A DNA stretch of 64,000 nt from Membranipora membranacea. Lineage: Eukaryota > Bryozoa > Gymnolaemata > Cheilostomatida > Membraniporidae. The DNA is taken from positions 3,718,001 through 3,782,000 of the forward strand of contig OU612069.1 in assembly GCA_914767715.1 (NCBI GenBank), given 5' to 3'. The notes beneath the pieces were generated by a model, which worked only from the letters and a program-made list of their open reading frames with translations, had not been told where the DNA came from and ran no database searches. Within the stretch, counting starts at the first letter, position 1. Every line of letters begins with the position of its first letter. Of the stretch, positions 48,201 to 59,700 are shown piece after piece. The translations under genes were made by a program, and so were the position numbers.

Positions 48201-50409
48201 GCTAAATCATATGGCTTTGAACTACAGAGAAATGTACGAGTACTCAAATGCTGAGCAAACCCACTTGGAGGCTATTGAGATTCTGAGAAGGATCACGGCA
48301 TCTGATGCAGAGAAGCTCTCCTTGGCTCAGACTTTACATGACACTGGTGATACTTTTTATTCAATGAATGAGATTGACAAAGCTGAGCTGTACTTCTCAG
48401 AGGCTTCAATGATTTATCGGGATGTCCCCCAAGCAGGTGACACTGCTCTTCCAATAATGAAAGCAAGGTCCCTTTACAGCCGTGGCTGTGTGTATTATCA
48501 ACAGCAGCATATTGCACTAGCTAAGGAAGATTTTTTTGAGGCAATAAATAGCTATGAGAAAGCATCTGATGTACTCAGAGACACTGTGGAGTTAGCATAT
48601 ATGTTGTTCTACTATGGAAAATGCTCAAGCGACCAAACAAAGGCTTTAGCTTCTATTTCGAGAGCACTGGTAATTCTAAATGATAGTGAATGCGATAAAG
48701 AAATAGCAGTGTGGTGTTCCAAGCTTGAAATCAAGCTTACTATAAGCTTAACTGTCATGAATGTTCAACTGCAAACAAAATATATGGCTGTGGGAATCTA
48801 TCACCAGATGGGTGCTGAGGACAGCCAGATTGTTGCTGCAATATTTGCGGGACTTGGAGGCGTCGAACATACTCAGATTTTGGAAGCACTGATCAATCTA
48901 GCTAACAGCATTATGTCATCTAGCCATGTTATTTCCAAGTGGTTTCACGATCTCAGCTTAGTTTATCTATCAGTTGCTGCAGATGGCTTATCAAAGGATT
49001 CAAGTACTGCCTTGCTCATGCAAATCATAGATTCCTGCAGCGCTCAACTAGGAGAGTTCAAAACTGCAGAGACACACCTCAAAGAAAGCCTAGAAATTTA
49101 CAGATACATCCACACTCACTCTGCAGAGGGCCATCACAATAATATAGGAGCAATATGCGAAGAATTGGGGAACTGTTTTCTTCTGCAGGGCAAAGTTACG
49201 TTAGCCGATGAATATTATCAACAAGCTGTAACAAACTATGGTGATCCTGGGAACAATATGAGTTCAAAGGCATGTCCATCCTTTCAAATCTGTAAAGAAC
49301 TGTATGAGCAGGACACATTCTCTTCATTATCTAACCTTTTCTCTTCATCGTATTATGCACGACAGTACGCATTTTTAATACGTGCTTGGCTAGATGAAGG
49401 AAACATAGCTCAAAGCATCAAATTTTTTCAACAGTCCATAGGAAATGATCTATTAGTTCCTAGGAAGAACCATAACCACTTCAATGTCATATTGGAAATG
49501 CTAACCAAATACGGGAGAAATGCCAAGAAATTCCAATGTGCCGAGGAAGCTTTGACTATGGTCATAATCCTGCATCGTCTAATGTATGGTCAGAACCAAT
49601 CTATGTGTGATGTTTCCATGATTGCTGGTGAATTCAGTGAATATGGGAGGCGCTGTAGTATATTAAGGGATTTTCGTGACTGCAGGTTACTAGCTGTAGC
49701 CAAATACAAGACTGTGTACGGTGTTACCTGTGAATATCCATCTATATCCCATATTTATTCAACCTTAAGTACTCGGTATCTTCGGGCTAGACAGCGACAA
49801 AAGGCAGCTGGAAGCGCTCTGGCTGGATTAGTAATGTACCAGCAAGCACATAAGCATGACAAGGAGATAACAAATAGGTTTTTTACCATGCTAGCAAATG
49901 TGCAAACTACTTGGCTGTCAATTGGGGAGACCAGAAAGGCTGCAGAATGTCTATTCACTAACAGCTTGAATCTAACTTGCAGGAATATTTCAACACGCAA
50001 CAAAGTGTTCTCAGAAATTTTGAAACTGACTGGAGATATAAGTAATGGGATGTATCAAATGCTAATATCACATATCGTTGTTGTGTCACATGCCAGTCTA
50101 GGCGTGAAGTTTTCATCGCAGATGTTAACGTCTACAGCGCATTATATGATTGAAGAAGGTGAGAAACAACATTCGGACACCAAAGAAGGAAGAAAGCATC
50201 TGCGCAAAGGTGCACTGTACATTCTGACTACCCTCGGTGAACAGCACATGAGCAGAAAATCATTCAAGAAGGCACTGTTGTACTATACCGATGCGCTGTT
50301 AATTTGCGATGACCCATGTAGCAAGGCGGAGAGAGCTGCAATTTACGATAGACTAGGCAAGTGTCACGATGAGCTAGAAAATGATGAAGAAGCTAAAATG
50401 TCTTTTTGA
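39216..50409 (+). CDS. GlnD/DUF294-like nucleotidyltransferase fused to TPR array; one in-frame TAA
   Basis: Exon 1 39216-39362 (49 codons, [12 protein letters not shown]...; acceptor TTTTATAG 5 nt before the ATG, so a 5' UTR exon lies upstream; donor AAG|GTGCGT). Exon 2 starts at 44527 after TATTTTTAG, in phase 0, and is one uninterrupted 5.9-kb coding exon. Residues about 180-200 hold '[19 protein letters not shown]', the G-S-x10-D-x-E signature of Pol-beta-type nucleotidyltransferases, in the form seen in PII-uridylyltransferase N-terminal (DUF294) proteins; the acidic pair is intact. TPR-like helical pairs follow from about residue 650 to the end, for example '[16 protein letters not shown]' and '[11 protein letters not shown]'. 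A single TAA at 47212-47214 splits the frame into 944 and about 1,065 codons. No other stop occurs until 50407-50409. The final codons look shifted at a T5 run (50401-50408). Related multidomain proteins occur in marine invertebrates; substrate and role are unknown. Confidence 0.82.
39856..41888. mobile_element. hAT-type non-autonomous element nested in the TIR element
   Basis: It begins CAGTGGTACTTTTGTA and ends with the reverse complement TACAAAAGTACCACTG. It is flanked on both sides by the identical 8-bp sequence CCCGTCGG (39848-39855 and 41889-41896). An 8-bp duplication plus CAGTG termini is characteristic of hAT transposons. Inside are imperfect direct repeats, such as CTGCCTATACTAATAATGCC at about 40470 and 40736. 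It has no transposase. Confidence 0.85.
40239..41777. mobile_element. Inner inverted-repeat element with CAGGGCTCTCA termini
   Basis: Left end CAGGGCTCTCAACCACTCAGG at 40239; right end the reverse complement of GGCTGAGAGCCCTG, to 41777. These CAGGG-type ends again suggest hAT ancestry. The flanking octamers (GTTTTCGA and CTTATCCA, about 5 of 8 matching) are only a weak target-duplication signal. It would be the third level of nesting. Confidence 0.5.
42821..43319. repeat. 18-bp minisatellite, about 28 copies
   Basis: The unit GACTGGTCACTACTGTAG repeats head to tail, with variants at position 15-16 (GTAG, GGAG, single GAAG and GTAA). The variants are ordered, mostly as T-T-G and T-T-G-G, suggesting higher-order units of 54 and 72 bp. 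Because 18 is a multiple of three, long frames are open on both strands; these are artefacts. It lies in intron 1 of the nucleotidyltransferase-TPR gene. Confidence 0.95.
43692..44419. mobile_element. Foldback element with ATTAAAGG termini
   Basis: Arms of about 280 bp (43692-43972 and 44147-44419) are reverse complements. Outer ends share CTAGCACGGTTCCATACAA; inner parts share TAAGTCATGTGAC. It is non-coding. It ends only about 107 bp before the coding exon at 44527, so it could affect splicing of that exon. Confidence 0.85.
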
Positions 50410-53400
50410 AAGCTAAAGAATTAAATTAATGAGATTGCTTTCGATTGGTCTGTGGGTTTGTTATCTGGTTTTTGATTGGCTGCATATCCAAATGTGATAA
50501 GTGACGAGGTTTATATGACTTTTAAAGGATTTAATTTAACATTTTTTATCTGGTAAATCCATATTGACTGGTATAATTTTAAAATCAATGACTATTATGA
50601 TATCAAATACTACTTTACCTATTTTAAAATTGCACCGCACTTTTATTGAGTTACAAATCTGAACATCTTGATCAACTATCTAAACGCACATCCATTAGAG
50701 GAGAAGTGTGTTTGCAAGATGAAAAATTTGCCTGCCTGATATCCTGCAAAAGATCGAATTTTTTGTAATGTGTCAAACGAAATGCGTATTGTATATATAA
50801 CATTTAAAGGCAAACCAGTCAGGGAGCAATATTGGTAAGTTGAATAGCCGGGTTCCAGTTTTTTATCCAGAAGATTAATTTCTGAAACCCGATAAGTAAC
50901 AACCATCCGTATGAAATTGAAGTTTAATTCCAAAAGAACTAGCCTCGCATTCAACAAATTTTTTTCCATGGATTGAGAGTTGATCTGGCCTCTCTCCCAG
51001 CACATGAGGTAGAATATGATGGTGTTTATTAGGCGTTGATATCTCGTTTATCTCAAATATTCATAACTGGTCTCTGTTGTTATACTTCTCGAACTGTGCC
51101 TAGTTTTGTGAGTTGTGGCTGCTGTCCTCTTGTATCTGAAAACTGTCGGCCATTGCTGATTTACTGTCTTCAAGGTAAGTTCTTGCAACGTCTAACTGGT
51201 CATAGAAACGAAGCTACCTCTCATATCATACAAATTTGTAAAATTGCCTGTTTTATGTATTGACCTTATCGCTGGACTGTGGCGTGGTTTCCTAATTGTC
51301 TAATTATTGGAGTTAAATTAAAAATCTTTTCAAAAAGGATTCTCATAAATGTTGCTCACATTGAATGTATTGAAACAATTAAAAATCTTTGATTCCAATT
51401 ACTAAAATTACACTGGAGATCAATGCTAGCATTTGATTAACTTAGGCCTTGGTTCAAGGTGGTCAAACCAGCTTTGCGCAAATTGATTTGTTTCATATCA
51501 TGTACCTAAACCGAAATTTCTTAATTGTCTATACAGGAGTGAAGAATTCGGTGAGCCTCCTGGTATTTGAGGAATCTGGTGAGTCTGCAAAGATCATTGA
51601 TTTAGTAGGTGCATTTTGTACATGGAACCGGGCCGGGCGTAATTTCCTATAAAAACAGTTTTCATTGTTAGGGGTGTCTGTTATACCGGCCTTGACTATG
51701 AGGGTTTTGTTCTCATAGCCTCCCCGGGGATGCCTTGCGATACTGAGCTCCTTTAGTATTGTCAGTGTAGATCTCCGGGTCCAACAGTCTGAAAACTCTG
51801 CCTAAATGTATAACGAAAGAGGAATAAATCAGGTATGACGGCGACGGTAACTGTAAGTGCCTCACTTGACAATTTGATATGGAGGGGTGTTGTGCAGAGG
51901 CAGAATTTCCGTCACCATGTTCACGCTTTTTAAATTTAGCAAGTGGTATAAAATAACAGAAATATGTTACAGTGGCCGTGATAAATCTAGTATAGGTGCT
52001 CAGATGTATGCAATGCGAGCTAATGGCAATTCATTATCAAACACTCAATTTATTGAGTGTTTGATACTTTATATCTAATATATATATATGTTAAATGTAT
52101 AATATATTAAGTATAAGTATAATATAATGTATAATGGTAACTTTGACATAACATAACTGATAATGTAGTGCCACTAACGCCCATTGCAGCGTACTCACCA
52201 CCATGATCAACCTTATCCTTGGGTCATGCACCCAGCTCTGGCTGTGCCATACATGTTAGGGTGGTCCGGCAATAATAGTGATGAACCAGCTACATTCCTT
52301 CTTTGGATGATTAATTCAGTAGTATAGTTATTTATTGGTATTTCTTGAAAAAGATCAATCACACCCACAGGTTTACGGTGTCAATGACAATGTTCGACTG
52401 GCAACCTGGAGTTTTTGTGGTTATGTTGTTGACTGCCAAACCTTGGCCTTTGGCATTTTTTGCAAAGACCCAGGTTATGTGATCACATCTATAGTGGTGG
52501 GTATCAACTGCTGGTGTCCATGCAGGCCACAACTACTATATACTTTACACATTATAAAATTTAACACAGCATAAATTCTTGACTGCTTCCTATGTTGCAT
52601 GTTGGCTGTTGGGTGGGAAGAGACCAAACATTAAATCACGCGCAATGGAGCCTTCTGAGAACTTAGATTTACTAAGCTATACTGGCACAGAGAGTACTCT
52701 GTCTTTGAAGCATGAGTTGTCTTCTTCTAGTCAAGATTAGGACAACTCCCGGTGAGATATTTTATTCAATACACTGGAATAGAGATATTTGTTAAATTCA
52801 GCTGGTGAGTATGCTTAGTCGAATTCCTCATACTTGCTAACATGATTAGTTTGGCAAATATACACATGATGGTATCACGTAAGAAATAAAAATTTGATTC
52901 TGCTCTCGACTAGGATGATTCACATTGGCTATTCCCGACCAAAATGGGTCACTACTCAGAAAAACCTTGACTAGCGAAACCCCCACAAATAACGCCCCTA
53001 CAAAAACCGACCAACTCCAACAGGCTCCATCATCAAAGCTTTTCTGTACGGACCCTTGCTTTCCTACTGACGAAAAATGACTCTCTCCTGTCAGTCAACA
53101 TTTTCCTGCAGTGTGGGAGAACTTAGCATGTCAATCACCTGTATCTGTATGCTTATTTCGCATTCTCTTCATGATGTTTCCAATTAACGGCATTATATGG
53201 AATTCCTTGTCGGGATATTGTAAATTTTGTGATATAGAGAATACATATTAAACCACTGTTACAAGTAGCTACGTTGAATTTCATGTTCGGAAGTAATTAT
53301 GTTTATTGATACGCTTAACTTATTGACTATTGTGAATACTTGACTTGGCAGAAAGTTATAAAAAATGAAGTTACAAAGAGCATAAATATATCATAGTGCA

Positions 53401-53788
53401 CCACATACTAAAATACATCCTTGGGATTGACAATAAAGCTTGACTTGGTTTTTAAAACATTTGAGAACATGACAAAATGAGTGAAAATAATAATATACAA
53501 ATCTAATTAATCTAAGTGTTGTACAAAGCTGAAGAAAAAATAAAGGTATAGAAAAAAGAATGGTTTATATTTACCCTATCATTAAGGTCATAAAAAACTC
53601 TTTTGCTAACATAAAAGAAATATGAGCAAAAGAAAAATGTATGTATCCATGGCATCGCAGAATAAAATTTTTGGAAGTGGCACACACTGTCTTTCAAAAG
53701 AAAGCACCTGTGTGTGTAGCACCTGCTCCGATCTGTCAGATCATACATCTGGTAGTTTTATATGACTAATAATGACAGGTTCCGTATG
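50410..53788. other. Intergenic region between two convergent genes
   Basis: It holds the 3' UTR of the nucleotidyltransferase-TPR gene (+) and of the GPCR gene (-), which converge here. A perfect 32-bp palindrome lies at 52035-52066, with AT-rich repeats right after it. No open frame has recognisable motifs. A TTTATT near 53302-53307 could be the GPCR polyadenylation signal. Confidence 0.45.
52035..52066. repeat. Perfect 32-bp palindrome
   Basis: Arms TATCAAACACTCAAT around a central TT are exact reverse complements. It is followed by a TATA-rich tract (52070-52135). It could form a transcript hairpin. It may be a bidirectional 3'-end signal or a remnant transposon end (inference). Confidence 0.8.
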
Positions 53789-56700
53789 TCATACAGAGAT
53801 ATTGTCATTGTCAGTCCGGAGCAGTGCTTTGTTACTGTCAACATGGCGGAGCGGGGTTTTCCCGCTCAAATCGCTAGTTTTTGTTCTTTTTACTGTGCCG
53901 CTACTCTCACTCAGCTCAAAACTAGGCAAGTTTGGATGTTTGTTCATGCACTTTTTAATGTCTTTAAGTGTAGCAGCATTGCAGATGAACACAACGAATC
54001 CGAAAAATCCCTGTAATGTGCATGTAGCTATAAAAATGAATGTTGTAACGTGACTTTCAGTGTCCGCGGCAGCTATAATAGCAAAGATCCAGTTGAAACC
54101 CAACACGATCAACAGTTTGAGAGCCACAGTTATCTTCTCGCTGTGGTCCGACCTAACTTTGCTAGTCTGTTTTGCTAGCTGTACTAGTTTGATTAAGATA
54201 GTCAGGTAGAGACACACTGAGATGAATAAGCAGACACCAATGGGCGCCACAAAGTAAACTATTAATTTTAGTCTCTCGTTGTCGATAAAGCAGAATTCCC
54301 CTCCGTATTTAGGCCCGTATGAGCTGTCTGTGTGGTCTAGTATTAACGCAGGTGCTATAACTACAAAGGGAGTCAAAAGTCCAATCAACCACATACGACA
54401 GGCTGTCCATTTGTTGACGCTTGATTCAAAGTCCACAAAGTCCAACGAGTGAACAATGAAACCCGCGTAGACAATGTTGAATATGAAGGACGCCAAAAAG
54501 AAGTAATGGACCAGTACGGCTACAACAGTACAGCCCATGGTTTGATCCAGAGTTGGAATCAACCTGATGGCGAAAAAGAAATAGGCCATAAGCAGACACA
54601 TCATGTTTCCAGCCACGATCTTCCCGGGAATGTTTCTTAGACGTTTGAACAGGAAATAGGCGGCCAAGTAGAGTAGAAGACTAACTATTGAGATCGTTAG
54701 GAATATGATAGTGATTATCTCCTCTGTTTTCTCATTCAAGGTTAATGTAGGTTCAGTTTTATTGTCGTTTGTCTCTATCAAGCCATCCAAGCAGGCGTAG
54801 TAAGTTACATCGTCAACTTTATAGACTAAGCTCTCCGGAACAGGAGACGATTTATAAATGATGTTTGAGTTGGGGGTTATCTCATAGTCCTCTCTGCCTG
54901 GTGTAACAATCAAAGTGTGCTCACATTTGTAGCAGATTGATTCACTTGATGTAGCGTTACGTGCTACATAGGTTGTACCATACAGTTGTGTGGATGAACT
55001 TCCCGATACATTGAGAAACTGTTTTTTCTCGACATGTTGATCACAAGTTGTATTGAATCCGCTAAATTTACAGCTGCCATCAGAGAGCAAGTAGTTTTCA
55101 GGACATAGATCTTTACATTTGGAAGTATGATAGTCCAGAAGCTGGCCGTTACCACATTCAGTGAGGTCCGTTAATATGGAGCTGCAATCACTTTGGTCTT
55201 GAACAGCTAGAAGAAGTAAGATAAGAATTCTGTCAGAATTTGTTGACAATGGTTGGTTTGATTCTGGTGGAAACACAACAAAAATTGAGCAACCTTCAAT
55301 GAGAAGGGTTGATTATTAATCATCATCATTCATTCTATAATAAAGCAGGAGTTTGACTTCACAACCCTTTCAATATCCTTGTGACAAGTTTTGTATAAAC
55401 TGTGTTATCTATGACAAACATTGAGGTAAATTGTTTTTAGGAACATGAAGTAGGAGGTAGGTCAGAAGGTAAGAACAAGAGCAACACGCTACAGTCTTCT
55501 GACTTTCGAGCTCTGTGCCAAAGGTTTGCTCTGAAATGTCTGCAAACCCAGAGAAACTTGCCGTTAATTCTCAGACTTTGGACTGAGACAGACTATGCGA
55601 CTTGAACCATTTAACCTCCCCCTAATGTAGACTATATTCAGTTTCAACGTTTCACCTTTTTCAATGTTTACTTACATTTGCATTTCTTCACCTCCTCAGT
55701 GTTGTAGGGTTGGACCAGGATTCCGAATGATGCGAAAAGGTCTGCGTTGTGAATCATGACTGAAGGATGTACACAGTCGCTATTCTCACACGACTCACAG
55801 ACGGCAGAAGACACATCCTGCACAACATCAGAAAGGAAAAAGCGTGAATACTAGATCACTAAATATAGTTCTCGTTTCTCAATGACTGACATATCTAATG
55901 TATAACTGTATAATTTAATAATCTAGATTTTGGAGCTGATCTTGGTCTAGAAGAAGCTTGAAATCCTCGTTCATTATCAATGTCACATGTACTTGTGTTT
56001 GACAGAATCAATTTTGGAGCTGTTTTCAGATATCAAAAGGTCGAGAAATTACTTTTTAACAACTTTTGTTAGCTGTTAACTTCCAAAAATCTTGACATAT
56101 GTAAAAAGTAGTAGTGATGAGTCTGCACCATCACACAAGAGACAAGGTAAGGCTTGGCAAGTTTGCAAATACATTCGCACTGTACACATATGGCCAAAGA
56201 AACTCGTTGGAGTTATTTACCTGATTTTGTTCCTGGTTGCACTTCAGGCAGGCTTCATTCTTGTACACTGCTCCATCATAGTTGACGAATGCATTCGGTC
56301 CTTCCTCGCAATCTGCTCTCAACAAGGATCCAGACAAACAGCTTGCTACCGGAGGGGAACTGCAAAAGCTTGCTGTATCTAGATAGACACCTGTGAAGGA
56401 AAGATAGAGGATGTGAAGACATGAGCTGATGAATAAATTCAGAAACTGCAAATGTATACAGCGTTGGTTGTGTATGGAAGTCGAATCTAGTGCAGGAATG
56501 GAACGGTAAGCAGTAAACACATTGCCAACTGGGATCATGCAGTGCAATGCAATGCAATATGTGCATATTTTTTATTCTATTATTCAGGAATGCTTGGCTA
56601 ATCGTAGACATTGTGAATTTGACATCTAACTACCAAGCGATTTTGGCCTACTAGTTGGTTGATAAAAGCTGTAAGTCTTAACATAAAATAAGGTTGGTTA

Positions 56701-59700
56701 CATCACGTTGTAAACCAATTACTATGTGTCAATAAATCATACTTGTTGAAGCGGATCACAAAATCACAACCCAGACAATGACGTTCATGATGAAAAAAGG
56801 GAAAAGTTTTAGGAGGCTAGTAATGGTAGAACAAGAAATTGCATGCTGAAATCATAGCTACGCACTGACATCTTGATTCTCTACCGAGAGCAACCAATCA
56901 GATCTGACTAATCACAGTCAACCAATGAGATTGGAGCGGATTAATTGACAGCACACACAGCAAACAAAAACATACCAATAATCAAGGCATCATCTACAGC
57001 AAAGAATCATGGAACATGATTTTGAGATATTTACAAATTCAACAAAGGCTTGTGTACCAATACTTAGCTCAAATTCGATCCAATTGGCTGCATTCCAGTT
57101 GCTCCCTTCCATCGATCAAGCCACAGGCAGAGACGTGACTAGTGGATAGGGCGCAACTCGGAATGCAGGCAATATGACCAAACTTGGTCTAACCAATACT
57201 ACACCCTTTTATTTAGATAATGGTTCATAAATTCATCCGAGATTTATTTTTCCTGTCCATGAGATCAAATTTGACCCAATTCGCCTGTATCAGATGAGGA
57301 ACAACTCAAAATACAGGAACAATGGTATCAAAGTCATCTTCTTTCCCAATATTACATAAGAGGGTTGGCAGTTGAAGGCATTTGTCCACGCTCGTTCCTA
57401 TTTGATTCAAGAGAGTTATGACATCACTTCTGAACTTTCTTACCTATGCTATCATGTATTTCTTTTTTGCCTGGAGGTATCTGAGGAATAGTTGCGTTCA
57501 GGACACAGTTGTCGATCCTGTGAAAACAAGATCATGAACATTAAGGGGATAAAAGGGAGGAAACAAAAAGTGGCGTTCTATTTGATTCAAATTTCTACCA
57601 AGAGATTTTCAAGGGATTAAATGGGCTAATACTAATTGAAATACTTTCCCCTATCAATTTAATTATAGTGATTCCTAAATCCCCGGATTTAGTTTCCTTT
57701 TTGAGCAAGAGTTTTTAAAATGGTGCACTTTACATTATATGGGAAACATATCTCATGAAAGAAGGCTAATTTATCGATGACAAATATCATGAAGTTATCA
57801 AGCACTCAACACAACTTCAGAGATTGACATCGTACGCGCTAGGTTTCAGTGGACCTTGAAAAGAAACTTACCCTGCTTTGTCTATCAGCGTTTCTCCTGT
57901 GCCATTTTTACGAGGGAAATGCCTGCAGTCAAAGTTCCATGACCATGCTTCTAGACTTTCTGTAGTCTCGCCATTACACATGCCGCAGTACAGGCTTTTA
58001 TAGGTCAGGCCACTGGTGTTACTTGTGACCAAGGGATCAAGCTCTTCCCCTGTAAAACAAATAATGTATAAAAATGGGTTGTCAATTAGAGTAAACCAAG
58101 AATTTTAAGAAATTTCTTGAAATCCTTGGAATAAACATGTAGCGGAATATTTTATTTACTGATATCAACCACTTCTCGGAGAGAGTGACAATTTACTCTC
58201 TCTTGTCTTGTTGGAAAGAGAGAGCTCAGAATCAAGCTGTGAATGTTACCGTGCATGTCAAAAGGCGAATCATTCATACAACCCTTTTGATGCTGTCGTC
58301 AAACTCGGATATAAATCTTTAGCAATGATAACTACTTGAAAGTTGTCTTCTTACAGGCAATCGAGACAGATTAATTCACTGATGATGTAAAGATGGTTAA
58401 TCTCTCTTCATAACCAATATAGTAAATCTAATCCGTTAATCTGCCTACTAATAGTTAGGGTGTGCACTAGGTTTGACTAGAAGCTGGAACACGCTGTGAG
58501 TGATGGCACATTGCATTTGGTGGCACAAAACAGCTTCATCAACAGGAAATATGGTGGCATTAGTCAACGATGCTTGGGCGGGTTCACAGTTACAATTCAA
58601 ATGCATGTTGACTATAAATTTGTCTGATGCAAGAGGAATTACACTAATCCAAATCAGTTTCATAGAAATCCTGCGGATCACAGCCTTTGATCATTGCTAA
58701 TCAGGAGTAATTCAATGTATTAGTAGCCTACCAAACAAAAAATTGTCAAACAAGTAAACTTTATCGCAATCCTATTAGGCTGGAAAATTGATTTTTTGCT
58801 TGTCTGCTATGATAACAGCTATGGTAGACCAGAGTAAGGATATACTCCTATTTTTTCCTGAGCTGTGGAAGAATTACCCGACACAAGAAACACAGAAGGC
58901 TGGTTACTGGTTTTGTCGTTGCATCAGTTGTAACAGCTTGGAGGCATATCAGCTCATCCATATAAATGTTCAAGGGACATTGTGGAAAAAGAACCTTAGA
59001 CTCTGTTGGCAAGCTTGAAAAGAAAAAAACCCTAGGTTACAGATAAACAAAGCTGATTTAGCCAAAGGATTAGAGACACCATAGTTATGTGCAAGGTCTT
59101 ACCTGTAGCACAGAGTTTGCTGATTACTGGGTCAGCCGTGATGGGACAGCTATCCACTATGAGAGCGTGCCTTCCAAGGATCACTTTACATTGATATGAG
59201 TCATCATCCTCCATCAATCTGTTTACCTGTGGAACAGAATAAATACTAAAATGAGAAGGAGAAATGGAAATGCTAGAACTTGACACAAAGTAGGGGCTGG
59301 CGTCAGGAAAAGGAAATAGAAGTTTCAATATGTATAAATGTTTCCGCGAGACCAAATTTGAATTAGTTTACAGGGTTAGGGAATTCCGTTTAGGTAGTAT
59401 ACATGACATCTCACTCCTCATAATTCATTTGGCAGTCAGTTGTTCAGTGTTTAGTTTCGTAAGAATTTACATTTGCAGTGCTGCCTGCAGTTTTGGTGAT
59501 CACCCAAAAGGCCACTGCCAAAAAAGCCACTGGCCATAAAGCCACTGGCCAAAAAGCCACTGCCCATAAAGCCACTGGTTACATAATAGAAGTCTGATAT
59601 CAACTTTCCATTGACATGTTTTTTGGGCCCATAAAACAAGATTCTAGCTGTTGATATGCCATTTGTAAATGATTTTTTATTTCTACTCACTGATTCCCAT

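Noticed and set aside
47473-50409. Second half of the TPR sequence as an independent gene
   Set aside because: The same frame is open back to the TAA at 47212 with TPR-like sequence before the first ATG, and there is no promoter or acceptor evidence. It is better read as one interrupted gene.
50676-51005. 109-codon minus-strand frame downstream of the TPR gene
   Set aside because: No motif, no acceptor or donor at sensible positions, and AT-rich intergenic composition.
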